Translations under genes and position numbers: made by a program | In this document: positions 25,068 to 34,021 of the stretch, one piece after another | Position numbering within the stretch: position 1 is the stretch's first letter | Layout of the letters: every line of letters begins with the position of its first letter | Notes under the pieces: generated by a model | The model's database searches: none | The model's input: only the letters and a program-made list of their open reading frames with translations | What the model was told of the DNA's origin: nothing | NCBI GenBank assembly: GCA_965242615.1 | Contig: CBDESR010000005.1 | Location: 1,302,001 to 1,366,000 of the forward strand | DNA from: CBDBCU01 sp965242615 | GTDB taxonomy: Bacteria > Chloroflexota > Dehalococcoidia > Lucifugimonadales > UBA3495 | DNA: 64,000 nt | Reading direction: 5' to 3'

Positions 25068-26302
25068 ATTTGCTCCCAGTTCTGGAAGGCTTCGGTTATC
25101 GAACCGAATTCCAGTAGTTTGGAGTCGAGCAGGGTATAAATCTGACACCTGCGGTTTCCGCCGGATCGTTCGCCCCGCATCGCCCGTCCTATCATCTGGG
25201 AGTATAGGACGAGAGATGTAGTTGGTCTGGCGACTATTACGCAACTGGTGCGCGGAGCATCAAAGCCTGCGGTTAATACGCCATAGTTTAGCAAAGCCAT
25301 CGCCTCGGAGTCAATACTCCGGAAGCGGTCGATCGTTGATTGGCGTTGCTCCGATGGGGTACTACCAGTGATGCTTTCGGCGTGATGTCCCATCCCATTC
25401 AGGATGCCGGTGCAGTGATGGACGCTGGCCAGGGATGGGCAGAACACTATGACCCGGCGATGAGTGACCAGTGCCCGGGAGGTTACCCGGATTATTTCCT
25501 GCTGCCAATTGGGGTCTTGGCCGATTTGGCGTAGGGTTGACCCGGAGTAATCTCGATCCTCGGACACATTCTGAAGCGGCAAGGTCGAGGTCAAGGATAT
25601 AGGTGTGAACTGTGGGGCAGCCAAGTACCCATTCTTAATGAGATAGGTTACCGGATCAGGGTGTCCTTTTGGGTCTATAGTTACCTTTTGGAAGTTGAAA
25701 AACTCCGCTAGTTGCTGGTCCTGCTCCCCGGGTGTTGCAGAGCGTCCCGGCGTTGCCGTGAGTCCCAGCAAAGGCGGCTCATAGGTGAGGAGTTGCTTTG
25801 TGACGAACTGATAGGTGTTGGCAATGGACTGATGGGCTTCGTCAAATATCACCGCTGCAGCGCGGTCTGCCAAGTTTATGAGCAATTGCTGGTTGCTCCC
25901 GGATACGGAGTAGAGCTTGGCCAATCCAGTAACCAAGAAGCCGGGTTCGTAAGCAATGTCTCTGGCGTCTCCCCAATAGCGTTGGATGTGGGCCGGGCGG
26001 TTGCCCAAATACGACCAAGCAGTCGCGAGATTTTCTGCCGCTTGTTCGCACAGCTCCTCGCTGGCCGCCAGCCAGATCAGGATTTTTCCTTCGTTGGCCT
26101 TCTGGTTCAGAATGTGGCAAGCCACGTGGCAGGCCAACCGGGTCTTGCCGGCGCCGGTAGGCAGATGGGCAATGGCTCGGGGGCCTGTCCCGAAACGGGG
26201 CGGTGTAGTAGGGCACAGGAAATCAAGCAGGTCGTGCATGACCTGCCTCTGATAGGGGTACAGCTGGTAATTGGGTTGGACTACGTTCGGATTAGATACC
26301 AC
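25052..26302 (-). CDS. SF2 DEAD/DEAH-type helicase, operon gene 4
   Basis: The 416-residue protein is a compact superfamily 2 helicase or translocase. It has YPYQRQVMHDLL (Q-like motif), Walker A LPTGAGKTR (47-55), DEAH at 154-157, LTATPGR motif III-like, and motif VI QMIGRAMRGERSGG. It resembles the XPB/RAD25 and type I restriction HsdR helicase cores but has no nuclease domain of its own. It overlaps the PP-loop gene before it by 11 bases and the GHKL gene after it by 16, so stoichiometric production is likely. Expected role: ATP-driven movement along DNA during recognition or destruction of foreign DNA. Confidence 0.88.
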   Translation of the reverse strand: MVSNPNVVQPNYQLYPYQRQVMHDLLDFLCPTTPPRFGTGPRAIAHLPTGAGKTRLACHVACHILNQKANEGKILIWLAASEELCEQAAENLATAWSYLGNRPAHIQRYWGDARDIAYEPGFLVTGLAKLYSVSGSNQQLLINLADRAAAVIFDEAHQSIANTYQFVTKQLLTYEPPLLGLTATPGRSATPGEQDQQLAEFFNFQKVTIDPKGHPDPVTYLIKNGYLAAPQFTPISLTSTLPLQNVSEDRDYSGSTLRQIGQDPNWQQEIIRVTSRALVTHRRVIVFCPSLASVHHCTGILNGMGHHAESITGSTPSEQRQSTIDRFRSIDSEAMALLNYGVLTAGFDAPRTSCVIVARPTTSLVLYSQMIGRAMRGERSGGNRRCQIYTLLDSKLLEFGSITEAFQNWEQIWQPT

Positions 26303-27923
26303 AGACGCCCTCGCATTCGTCGAGCATAATGCTATCGTAATCCGGAGTGTCAGTCAAGTCAATCTCCGACAAGGGCCGCCGTTCCCGATGCAGGTAGGCA
26401 TAGCCTTTCCTGCTGATGCCGTTCCTGACGGTTTGGTCGTTGCGGAGGGCGTGGTCAACCAGAATGGCATCTTGGAAAGACTCAGGGTCATGGTCTTTAA
26501 GCCACTTCCATTCAGCGTTGGTGTGGTAAGGGCAGCCGATGCAGGAACTGCGCGGCAAATAGCGGTCGGGGTAACGTTCCTTGAACCAGATCAACGCTTG
26601 GACCCGGCTTATCCCCAGATCTACGAGGGGAAACCGGTTTTCAATCCATTCCTCCTGGCTTTTTTTGGCCCGTATGGCCTCGTCGGAACTGATACCCATC
26701 CAGACTTCGGCATAGACAGGTTTTTGTGCCCGGCGTCCGGGTTGCAGCCCCATGCGTTGACGCAGCAGGTCGTGAATGGGCTTGATTTTGTACTTGCTGG
26801 TGCATTGGCGGCGGGCCAGCGCCGAGCTGCCGTCCGGGTTGGTGATGAAAGCCGGGATGGTCAGGTAGGGTTTGCCTTCGGGACTGACGCCTTTCAAGAT
26901 GTTCTCGCGGAGGCTGCCGTTATTGACCCGTACTATCTCAAAGGATACTTGGGATTGCAGCCACTCCAAGTGTTCGTAGATATGAGGAGGTTCCCATCCG
27001 GTGTCGGCGAATATAGCTAGGTCAGGCTTTTCGAGTCCAGAATAGCCTTGCTCGGCCATCAAAGCAAGAACGGTGGACTGGACGCCGGCACCCAGACTAA
27101 GGGACCTGATAGTGGGCGTACGGTTCAGCAACCTTTTGCGGTCGCTGACGAAGTCGGGGTTTGCCATAATGTCAGCCAAGTGGGCTTGCAGCAGGCCCCT
27201 GATTTCGTCGCGGGGCAAGGCTTCCAGTATTTGCGTGCCGGCGTCGAGGTTGATGCGGCGGAACAGTTCCATGCCTCCGGCTTCGGCTTTCATGCCTTTG
27301 CCTTCATTGAGGAGAGCCCGGACGAATTCTGCTAACAGAATCGGCGAGCGTAGAACAGCGGAGCGGAGCAGTATGTGGTAATGGACAGCGAACTTGGCAA
27401 AGTGTTCCAGAGCCTGTTCTGCGTTGAAGGCTCCGGCCGACGCTTCAGCCGCTTTGACGGCGGTGTGGGCAATCCACCAGGTCCGGCCGGCTGTGTTGCT
27501 GTTCCAAAGGGCGGTTCCCTGGTTCTCTATGAACCAGTGGGCTTTGATGTAGTCCGGCAGATTTGTGGCCCTGGTGCGACGCCAGCGCTTCAAGCCATAG
27601 GCGTGGAGCTTGAAATGGGCCAGCCAAGTCCACATCCTGGTATCGGTCGCGGTTGCTGGAGTGATGCCCGGCAGGGAATTATAGAAACCCAGCGCTTGCC
27701 GATCGGCCAAATTGGCGTTGCCGGAACTGACCGGTTCCAAGATGAGAGGATGGATGGTGTTGATTCCCGTTTCCTCTGTCGTGCGGGTTACGCCCTCGGC
27801 GGCGAGGATTTCGGCAAAGTCGGTTTCGGGATTAAGGTAGGTTTCCGGACTCTGCTCGGCTACCAACCGGAGGCAGTCGTAAGCCTCTTGGGTTAGTTTG
27901 AGGATGGGGAAACCTGCTGACAT
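26292..27923 (-). CDS. DUF6339-like + PP-loop (PAPS reductase-type) fusion, operon gene 3
   Basis: The 543-residue protein has two parts. Residues 1-260 look like the DUF6339 family (DTRMWTWLAHFKLHAYGLKRW, then RTWWIAHTAV). Residues 270-543 are an adenine nucleotide alpha-hydrolase of the PAPS-reductase type: PP-loop SLGAGVQST (275-283), IFADTGWEPPHIYEHLEW, RRQCTSKYKI and CIGCPYHTNAEW, the last with a CxxC pair that could bind a metal or iron-sulfur cluster. The same superfamily includes DndC/SspD of DNA phosphorothioation, but this protein is closer to the stand-alone phage and genomic-island PAPS-reductase-like group. It may adenylate or sulfur-modify a substrate, which is inference. It begins three bases after the upstream gene. 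Confidence 0.8.
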   Translation of the reverse strand: MSAGFPILKLTQEAYDCLRLVAEQSPETYLNPETDFAEILAAEGVTRTTEETGINTIHPLILEPVSSGNANLADRQALGFYNSLPGITPATATDTRMWTWLAHFKLHAYGLKRWRRTRATNLPDYIKAHWFIENQGTALWNSNTAGRTWWIAHTAVKAAEASAGAFNAEQALEHFAKFAVHYHILLRSAVLRSPILLAEFVRALLNEGKGMKAEAGGMELFRRINLDAGTQILEALPRDEIRGLLQAHLADIMANPDFVSDRKRLLNRTPTIRSLSLGAGVQSTVLALMAEQGYSGLEKPDLAIFADTGWEPPHIYEHLEWLQSQVSFEIVRVNNGSLRENILKGVSPEGKPYLTIPAFITNPDGSSALARRQCTSKYKIKPIHDLLRQRMGLQPGRRAQKPVYAEVWMGISSDEAIRAKKSQEEWIENRFPLVDLGISRVQALIWFKERYPDRYLPRSSCIGCPYHTNAEWKWLKDHDPESFQDAILVDHALRNDQTVRNGISRKGYAYLHRERRPLSEIDLTDTPDYDSIMLDECEGVCGI

Positions 27924-27926
27924 TTT

Positions 27927-28775
27927 CTACTCCGTTTCCGCAACGTTGGTCACGCTGGTCAAGAGCCGGCCTATAGGCGCCTCCAGTATGATTTGGGCAT
28001 AGTGGGGCGCATTGCGGCGGATGCTTTCGGCATCGTGGTCTATTTTATACCGTTCCAGCGCGGATTGTATAGCTTGGGACCAGAGGGATTCCGGGTAATC
28101 TTGGTAGCAGTGGAGCGCTTGGGTGACTACGTTCAAATAGAACGCGGAGATTAGGGCTGCCTGCCCCATTTTGCTGTGGGTCTGGCTTCTTACCCGTTCC
28201 AGTGTGATTTTATCTACGGGATTGACGTAGATTTTTATTCGGTCGGAATTGAAGTCCAACTCGTATAAACCGGGCTTGGTAGCGGGATTTGGCACCAAGT
28301 CAATCACCGAGCTGGCATTGGTTTCCTTGATGATGACTCGCTTTGAGGCTGCGACGGCCAAGATGGCTCCCCGGGGCAGGTCAAAACCTTCAGGCTTCAG
28401 TTCCCGTATTTCCGGGTTATGTTCAGGGGCTTGGAAATCGGATACCGGCTTGACGGTGATGATATATGGGGTGACGACTATTTCGTCGGCGTAGTTTTCC
28501 GCGGGCAGCGAGAGGTAATGCTGCCGGTTCTGTCCCGAGAGGTGCAGCTCTCGGCTATAAGTGCGGACGCACGTGGTTTGTACCGCGTAATCTGCTCCTC
28601 CTTGACCAATCAAGGATTGCAGGGTTTCGCTGTTCAGCAAATACTCCAGCGTAAGGTTGATTACCTCCCCGTTGCTGAGTACGCTGTTGCGCACTTGGCA
28701 ACTGAAGCCCGATTGGGGGTAATCGTCGGTATCATCCGACAGGAGCGGGTAGGGCAGGAGGCGTTGACGCCACAT
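27927..28775 (-). CDS. unknown protein, operon gene 2
   Basis: I do not recognise this 282-residue protein. The first 180 residues look beta-rich with a conserved-looking EIVVTPYIITVKPVSDF and LPRGAILAVAASKRVII; the last 90 are helical (QAALISAFYLNVVTQALH). No catalytic motif, signal peptide or membrane helix is visible. It starts nine bases after the GHKL gene at 28785 ends and stops three bases before the PP-loop gene begins, so it belongs to the operon and may be a structural or adaptor subunit. Confidence 0.75.
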   Translation of the reverse strand: MWRQRLLPYPLLSDDTDDYPQSGFSCQVRNSVLSNGEVINLTLEYLLNSETLQSLIGQGGADYAVQTTCVRTYSRELHLSGQNRQHYLSLPAENYADEIVVTPYIITVKPVSDFQAPEHNPEIRELKPEGFDLPRGAILAVAASKRVIIKETNASSVIDLVPNPATKPGLYELDFNSDRIKIYVNPVDKITLERVRSQTHSKMGQAALISAFYLNVVTQALHCYQDYPESLWSQAIQSALERYKIDHDAESIRRNAPHYAQIILEAPIGRLLTSVTNVAETE

Positions 28776-28784
28776 ATACGTTAC

Positions 28785-30545
28785 CTATTCCGGCTGTAGA
28801 GTGAAAGCCATCCGGCTGATGTCTTGCCCGGCAGTAATTTTAAGCCGGACGCGTTCGTTAGGTTTGGTGGTCAGGGTAATGGCGCCCGCCTCCACTTGTA
28901 TTGGCTCTTCGGGGCGGTCGAGGCTCTCGGCGCTGATGATGAGTAGAGGGGTATCATTCTTTCTTTCACCCCCGGTCGGAAACAGCTTTACCGTGGTACT
29001 GCCGGCCTGCATAGCAGTGAAACCGACGACCGCTTCGTTGACGCCGGTACAGACGACCCGTTGATCCTTCAGCGCCGGCGGATGGTGGTCGTCTAATAAG
29101 CTTGGAGCCAGGGGTCGCAACATAGATGAAACTCCTGACCTGATTTCCACCGTAGTCAGGTTGCGTTCCTTAGTTTCTTCTGCATACTGCTCCGGCAAAG
29201 CGTATGCCAGTTCAGTCAAGTTGCTGACGCCCGGATACTCAGAGATGTCGAATATCTCCTCGTAGGTCACGTTCAAAGTGTTTCTGGCGTGGGTCAAAGT
29301 CGCTTCGGCAAATTGACGCTCACTGGCCTCCGCGATTTTCTCCGAAGTGATGGCGTCGTGTCCCGGGTTTTCCATACTGCGGAGCCAAGCATCGCCCTCA
29401 TTTGTTGCCGGGATGACAACGGCGGCGTAGTCGGGCCAATAGCTATGGTTTGGCGGAGAGAGCGGGTTGTGCTTGCGCTCCCGGCTGTCGGTAATGAGCA
29501 TACCGTTGCGGTTCAGGCAAGCCGTTCGCCGGGGACCTTCTCCTTTGAGGATATATGCTTTCAGGACTCCCAGTGGCGAGTCCGTTGATACGCTCGTCGC
29601 GGTTCGATCGCGGATTGCCCGATAGTAAGCGTAGGAGGAGCTGTTGCTGGCTAAGGCAAAGTGCTGGTCGAGGGTCTCGTGGTTAATGAGTACCGACGGT
29701 TGTTCCGGCTGCCCCTGGATGGCAACCGTCAAATCCTGATTGTGGATCGCAAAGAAATAGTTTTCGATGACGGCCAAGACAGCGGTTGCGACCCAATTGG
29801 AGCACCGCGGGTTGAAACCGAGAATAAACACGCCGGTGCCGGTCTCTGCCAGTCGGAAGCAGGAAGGTATTTCCGTTCCGCGCAGTGGTCGGCCGGATGC
29901 CGTACGGTAGAATCCGATGTGCTGGAGCGGCGTAGGCTTCGCTTCAGGCAAGGCGTGAGTTATCAGGCGGCTCTTTCCTTGCGTCTTTTCTTCGCGTCCT
30001 TGTCGCCGGGCCAAGTACCGCGTCGAGTATATGACGGAATACAGGTCACTGACATTGAAAACAGCGTTCTTGCCCATCCCGTAAGAACCGCCGGCGGCGT
30101 TTTTGTCCTTGCGGACTATCCCTTCTTGGGTTACCAGAGCATTCCATTTCTCGCCGACCAGCCCGGTTGTGCCGGTATCGACAACGCTGAGACAAGGGAT
30201 GGTCGGGTTATCGATGCAGTTTAGGGCTTTGGCATAGGCAGCTACGGCATCGGTCTCGTTCCGTGCTTTGGTAATTTCCAAGCAAGCTGCGATGTGGGCG
30301 GAGAGCGCCGGGCCGCCCATGGCATCAGTAGGCACTTCGACCTCAGTAAAGGTCAAGTGAACTGGTTGAATCAGCCCATCAACTTTGGCATCCAGCGCGT
30401 TCTGGAGCAGCTCGCGCACCAAGTGGACCATCGGGGAGGCTTGAAAATGCGCGGCGGCGGCGTTTTCGAAGCCGTATTCGACGCCATCGTTGTTGGGCGG
30501 GAACTGCCAAGTGGCCTGCTGTTTGGGAGATGCAGTCAAAATCAT
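28785..30545 (-). CDS. GHKL ATPase, operon gene 1
   Basis: The 586-residue protein has a second, different Bergerat fold: N-box LVRELLQNALDAK (42-54), G1 DTGTTGL (123-129) and G2 GGSYGMGKNAVFNVSD (152-167). After the ATPase there is a transducer-like domain and a C-terminal beta-rich region (TTVKLFPTGGE, then GAITLTTKPNERVRLKI) that resembles an immunoglobulin-like fold. ATG 30545 is preferred; a TTG nine bases earlier has no ribosome site. It leads the six-gene operon from the promoter at 30572-30600. Such proteins in defence operons are thought to sense or remodel DNA-protein complexes. Confidence 0.83.
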   Translation of the reverse strand: MILTASPKQQATWQFPPNNDGVEYGFENAAAAHFQASPMVHLVRELLQNALDAKVDGLIQPVHLTFTEVEVPTDAMGGPALSAHIAACLEITKARNETDAVAAYAKALNCIDNPTIPCLSVVDTGTTGLVGEKWNALVTQEGIVRKDKNAAGGSYGMGKNAVFNVSDLYSVIYSTRYLARRQGREEKTQGKSRLITHALPEAKPTPLQHIGFYRTASGRPLRGTEIPSCFRLAETGTGVFILGFNPRCSNWVATAVLAVIENYFFAIHNQDLTVAIQGQPEQPSVLINHETLDQHFALASNSSSYAYYRAIRDRTATSVSTDSPLGVLKAYILKGEGPRRTACLNRNGMLITDSRERKHNPLSPPNHSYWPDYAAVVIPATNEGDAWLRSMENPGHDAITSEKIAEASERQFAEATLTHARNTLNVTYEEIFDISEYPGVSNLTELAYALPEQYAEETKERNLTTVEIRSGVSSMLRPLAPSLLDDHHPPALKDQRVVCTGVNEAVVGFTAMQAGSTTVKLFPTGGERKNDTPLLIISAESLDRPEEPIQVEAGAITLTTKPNERVRLKITAGQDISRMAFTLQPE

Positions 30546-30571
30546 TTGCTCCAACAGTATATGGATAAGCC

Positions 30572-30600
30572 AGTTTAAGTAATCCAGCGCGGAATTGCAA
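30572..30600 (-). promoter_or_regulatory. putative promoter of the six-gene operon
   Basis: On the minus strand TTGCAA (30600-30595) and TAAACT (30577-30572) are 17 bases apart, and the first gene begins about 25 bases further on. Confidence 0.5.
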
Positions 30601-30880
30601 GGATAACAAGAAGATACCCGTTTCAGGTCCTATTCACTGTTATTGACTGGTGGGATAAAAGGGTAGCGCTTGAGCAAAGGGAGGGTCTCGATTGGCGTAG
30701 CAGTGCGGCTGTAAGCTGCCTAGTCCGCCTAGCGGATGATGGGTTATACCGGCAAGGGTAAGCGGTTCTGGAACGAGGCGGCGGGATAATTGGCTGGAGG
30801 CGGGGCTGAGCCGGCCGGCTGGCTTGTTGCAGCACGGTGGAGGGCTTGGGGGTGATTGGCCGGCTGGCAGTTGCTCCTGA

Positions 30881-31165
30881 TTAGAGCTCGATATTTTCGA
30901 GGAAGTCCAGCCACGGCGGCGGCCAAGCGGCGGGCTCGCCAGTTTCCGTGGTGGTTGGAGCCGGGGTGCCGCCCGAGGATTGGGCGGCTAGTTGACGGCC
31001 AATATCGTTCCAAGCTGCGGCAATGTCCAGATAGTACGGGATGGCGGCTTGGTCGGCCGGTTGTTCCGTCGCTATGTTCAGGGCGAAGGCCAGAGCGTTG
31101 ACGGTGCCGATGGCGGCCAGGGCGGCCGGCGCCGGCAGGGCGATGAACTGGTTGGCCCGGGTCAT
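30881..31165 (-). CDS. small unknown protein, coupled to 31162
   Basis: The 94-residue protein has an Ala-rich helical N-terminus and a Thr/Pro-rich centre, ending PPWLDFLENIEL. It resembles nothing I can name. Its ATG overlaps the upstream stop by four bases (ATGA), so it is translated with the gene at 31162. The pair is on the same strand as the six-gene operon and about 330 bases upstream of it. Confidence 0.6.
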   Translation of the reverse strand: MTRANQFIALPAPAALAAIGTVNALAFALNIATEQPADQAAIPYYLDIAAAWNDIGRQLAAQSSGGTPAPTTTETGEPAAWPPPWLDFLENIEL

Positions 31166-31614
31166 GGGCCGGGACTCCAGCAGGCGTCCAATGCGTTCAA
31201 GTCCTGCTGGTCCGGGCGGGTGGTCGCGACTAGGGCGTTCAGGAAGGTCTGCGGGTTCTGTACGAAGTACTCCAGTCCCAGGTCGGTGACGGCCTGGCGT
31301 TGGCCGGCGGCTTGGGCCTGTTGGCTCAGTTCCGGGACCTCGGCGTAGGCGACGCTGCGCGCGATGCGAAGCATATAGCTGGCTTTGGCCTCCCGGCCGG
31401 CAGCGCTGCCCTGTTCTATGACGATGCGCAACAGGTTGGCAGCGTGTTCCTCCTGTTGCTGGTCCAAGTCGGCGATGTAGCGTTGCAGCAGCAGGTCGAT
31501 TTCGGCCCGGGGCTGGTCGGACAGAGCTAAACCGGTAATGGCTTGGGCAATGCTGCTTGCCCGGGCACTTACGGCGTTGGGCTGGTAGCGGCTGGGGATG
31601 TTTTCGTATGGCAT
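31162..31614 (-). CDS. unknown helical protein
   Basis: The 150-residue protein is predicted all-helical from its composition (ASSIAQAITGLAL, LLLQRYIADLDQQQEEHAAN, EVPELSQQAQAAGQ). There is no signal peptide and no known motif. It has a strong promoter at 31651-31679 and is followed by a four-base-overlapping small gene. I cannot assign a function. Its position at the edge of the defence island is the only contextual hint. Confidence 0.65.
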   Translation of the reverse strand: MPYENIPSRYQPNAVSARASSIAQAITGLALSDQPRAEIDLLLQRYIADLDQQQEEHAANLLRIVIEQGSAAGREAKASYMLRIARSVAYAEVPELSQQAQAAGQRQAVTDLGLEYFVQNPQTFLNALVATTRPDQQDLNALDACWSPGP

Positions 31615-31650
31615 GGCTTTGGTTCGAGGATAGGCCGTTGGCTGCCGGAG

Positions 31651-31679
31651 ATTATAGTCCGCTGGCTGGGTGCGGTCAA
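31651..31679 (-). promoter_or_regulatory. strong sigma-70-type promoter
   Basis: On the minus strand TTGACC (31679-31674) and a perfect TATAAT (31656-31651) have a 17-base spacer. It drives the gene starting at 31614, possibly with read-through into the six-gene operon. Confidence 0.7.
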
Positions 31680-31959
31680 GGAATGGGATTATGGAGAGGG
31701 TAGTCCGTGGTTTGAGCCTTTAATTTGGTGGTTTCTTTACCGGTTGCTCAGGTGGGAGCTGATTATTCCGGCTGAGAGCGCCATTCCAAAAGTTCTGCTG
31801 GCTGCTTCGGTGAAAGTCAGTCTTTCTGGCCGGAGAGCGCCGGGCATCGTTTTGGTCAACCAACAAAAACATTTCAGGAATGCATTTATGAGTGTTGGCT
31901 TTTCCCGGTTCTACCTTGCCAGTCATTAATCTTGGGAAGCTCTGTGGGCCGGGACCGCT

Positions 31960-32100
31960 TTACGGCCGTTGCCGTGGCCGGTTCCAGTAAGGGTTTTTGC
32001 ACTTGGGGCAAACCTTGGGTTCAGCTATGGACTTTCGGTTCGGCACCCATTCGTGGCCGCAGCGTTCGCAGCGGTATCCGATGACGGTGATGATTGCCAT
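31960..32100 (-). CDS. 46-residue zinc-ribbon protein
   Basis: This short gene reads ATG 32100 to TAA with GGAGGAACC upstream. The product contains YRCERCGHEW and KVCPKCKNPYW, two CxxC knuckles that make a complete zinc ribbon, and a basic C-terminus. It is self-contained and well formed despite its size. Similar mini zinc ribbons often accompany mobile or regulatory genes. The role is unknown. Confidence 0.75.
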   Translation of the reverse strand: MAIITVIGYRCERCGHEWVPNRKSIAEPKVCPKCKNPYWNRPRQRP

Positions 32101-32313
32101 TAAGGTTCCTCCGATGGCTTCTCTATTTTCCTGATAGTATCATAGTATAAGGGTATCCCTTTGGAGTGCTTGGGGAAAGTTCTTGCAGGGGTCGGATTCG
32201 CCAAGTTTCATAGCGGGACGGGATCCTGCCATTAAAATCAGCGGGGTTTCCGGTCGATAATTTACCCGCAAGGAAACTGACATAAAATTCGTCCATTTCA
32301 CTCTTGACTTCGG

Positions 32314-32342
32314 TTGCCGCACTAATGTTTGACTAATATAAT
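32314..32342 (+). promoter_or_regulatory. transposase promoter
   Basis: TTGCCG (32314-32319) and TATAAT (32337-32342) are 17 bases apart. The -10 box overlaps earlier possible start codons, which argues for the start at 32419. Confidence 0.55.
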
Positions 32343-32418
32343 GGCGGCAACAAGAGAGACCGTCGGGCAGCCCCCCGACGGCCTCAGTATGACGCACCCC
32401 AGACCCCGAGAAGGCGAG

Positions 32419-33726
32419 ATGGTCATCGCTTATCCTACATTATCTTATGGCCCTTTGCAACCGACCCAGTCGGGCTCGGCCAAGTTGGAGAGCCTCGAGT
32501 TTTTCGTCGGGCAATGGGACTTGGAGAGGGTTTTCGCGGAGTTGAACCTGCCATCCTTGGCTCAGAGCTTGGAACCAGATCGCTCCGACCCAAGGGGGCG
32601 GCCGCGGTACTCGCGGTTGGCGTTTCTGAAGGGATTTTTCCTGGCCAGGGCCAGGGGCTGGGAGAGCACGGCGCAATTGGTTAGGGAGCTGCGGCTGAAC
32701 CCGTCGTTCGCATATTTCTGTGGCTTCGGAGAGGAGGATAACGAGAGGCCTGTCATCAGGATACCGCATCGGACCACTTTCTCCCGGGTCTTTGCCGAGG
32801 TTTGCCAGGTGTTTCCTCTACTCGAAAGCCAGCTCCGAGAGATTGCGTGGGGGTACGCTTCCCTTGTCGAGGGTTTTGGGCACGATCTGGTAGTGGACGC
32901 TTCGGTGGTGCCGACCAATTCCAATCCCAACAAACGTCCTAAGGGAGGGCTATCCCGGTATACTGATCCGGAGGCTGGCATTGCGGTGAAAAACTCGCCG
33001 CGTTCTCTGGCCGGCAAGGTAAAAGTGCTTGGCTACGGCTGTCATTCGGCAGTGGATGCGAAGACCGGTTGTTTGCTGGACTTGGTAGTTTCGCCGGGCG
33101 GAGTCCATGAAACAACATTGCTGGGCGGGGTGGTTGACCGGCTACTGGAGCGGTATCCGCAACTGCCTTTCAACACTTTGATTGCCGATCGGGGTTATGA
33201 CTCCAAGCTGAATAATGTGAATCTTCATAAACTGGGGATTACTCCGGTGATTCACAAGCGGCGGCCGCGGGGAGGAGCCTTGCACGTTGGGATTTATAAT
33301 ACCGCAGGGACACCCACTTGTGTCGGCAGGCAGCTAATGATTTTTGCGGGTACTGACCCGCGGACTGGGCAACGGTTATATCGGTGTCCTCCAGGGGGTT
33401 GTCATTTGCAGGGCCGGGTTCTGGTTACCAAGTTCTGCGATAGTGAGGTAAGGGTGAACCCGGAGGATGACGTTCGCCTTTTCGGAGGCGCGTTGCGCCG
33501 GGACGGACCGGAGTGGCAGGCCAAGTACTGGATGCGCTGGACGGTGGAGCGGCTGTTTTCCGAGTGGAAAAGGGAGGGGCATATCGAACGACACCACTTC
33601 CGGGGGAAGGATAAAGTTGAAACCTTAGTCATCCTCCAAGCGATGTTCTCGGCGGCTAAGGTTTTGAGCCGGGTGCGCCAAGGAGAAGTTTCCGGGCTGC
33701 ATCGGGGGATGTGGCCGGTAAAGTGA
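32419..33726 (+). CDS. DDE transposase, IS1182/IS4-type
   Basis: The product is about 435 residues and appears intact. It has a DUF772-like N-terminal region (LEFFVGQWDLERVF, then RLAFLKGFFLARARG), DDE residues in LVVDASVVPT and TLIADRGYDSK, and the Glu-bearing helix in WTVERLFSEWKREGHIE. ATG 32419 is preferred because AAGG lies upstream and earlier starts overlap the promoter. There is no frameshift, so the element could be active. Confidence 0.85.
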   Translation: MVIAYPTLSYGPLQPTQSGSAKLESLEFFVGQWDLERVFAELNLPSLAQSLEPDRSDPRGRPRYSRLAFLKGFFLARARGWESTAQLVRELRLNPSFAYFCGFGEEDNERPVIRIPHRTTFSRVFAEVCQVFPLLESQLREIAWGYASLVEGFGHDLVVDASVVPTNSNPNKRPKGGLSRYTDPEAGIAVKNSPRSLAGKVKVLGYGCHSAVDAKTGCLLDLVVSPGGVHETTLLGGVVDRLLERYPQLPFNTLIADRGYDSKLNNVNLHKLGITPVIHKRRPRGGALHVGIYNTAGTPTCVGRQLMIFAGTDPRTGQRLYRCPPGGCHLQGRVLVTKFCDSEVRVNPEDDVRLFGGALRRDGPEWQAKYWMRWTVERLFSEWKREGHIERHHFRGKDKVETLVILQAMFSAAKVLSRVRQGEVSGLHRGMWPVK

Positions 33727-34021
33727 GCGCGGGTCGCGGAATCGTGTCCGGGCAAGCGATTAGTCGACTGTCCCAGTCGATCGGAGCAGGCTGAAGGCAG
33801 GTCGGGGTAGTCTGGGTGTTTGATCTGGACAAGAACTTTATGTTTTACGGGGCGTCTTAAAGACGTCCTGAATTTTTGTGGGGCGATGCCAGTGTTTTCA
33901 GGTTATGTGGAATTACGGAATTCGTCACAATGGGTTAATAATTTTCTTGGAGTGCTGATTTTTGCACGGAGCTAATTTTAGGAATTGCGAGCAAAACTTT
34001 GATTACACAAGAATTATGTAT

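Larger units (their letters stand above)
32176..33839 (+). mobile_element. IS1182/IS4-like insertion sequence
   Basis: The transposase gene is flanked by AAAGTTCTTG at 32176-32185 and its inverse CAAGAACTTT at 33830-33839. This gives a candidate element of about 1.66 kb. The inverted match is short and I found no clear target duplication, so the exact ends are provisional. Confidence 0.5.

Noticed and set aside
22382..30545. Possible DISARM, Dnd/Ssp phosphorothioation, BREX or Hachiman system
   Set aside because: DISARM would need a DUF1998 protein and a larger helicase. Dnd/Ssp would need DndB/D/E or SspB/C. BREX would need PglZ and BrxC. Hachiman would need a DUF1837 protein. None is present.
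33849..33870. Hairpin CGTCTT/AAGACG followed by a T-rich run
   Set aside because: It could be a terminator after the IS, but the stem is only six bases with a bulge, so I do not list it as a feature.
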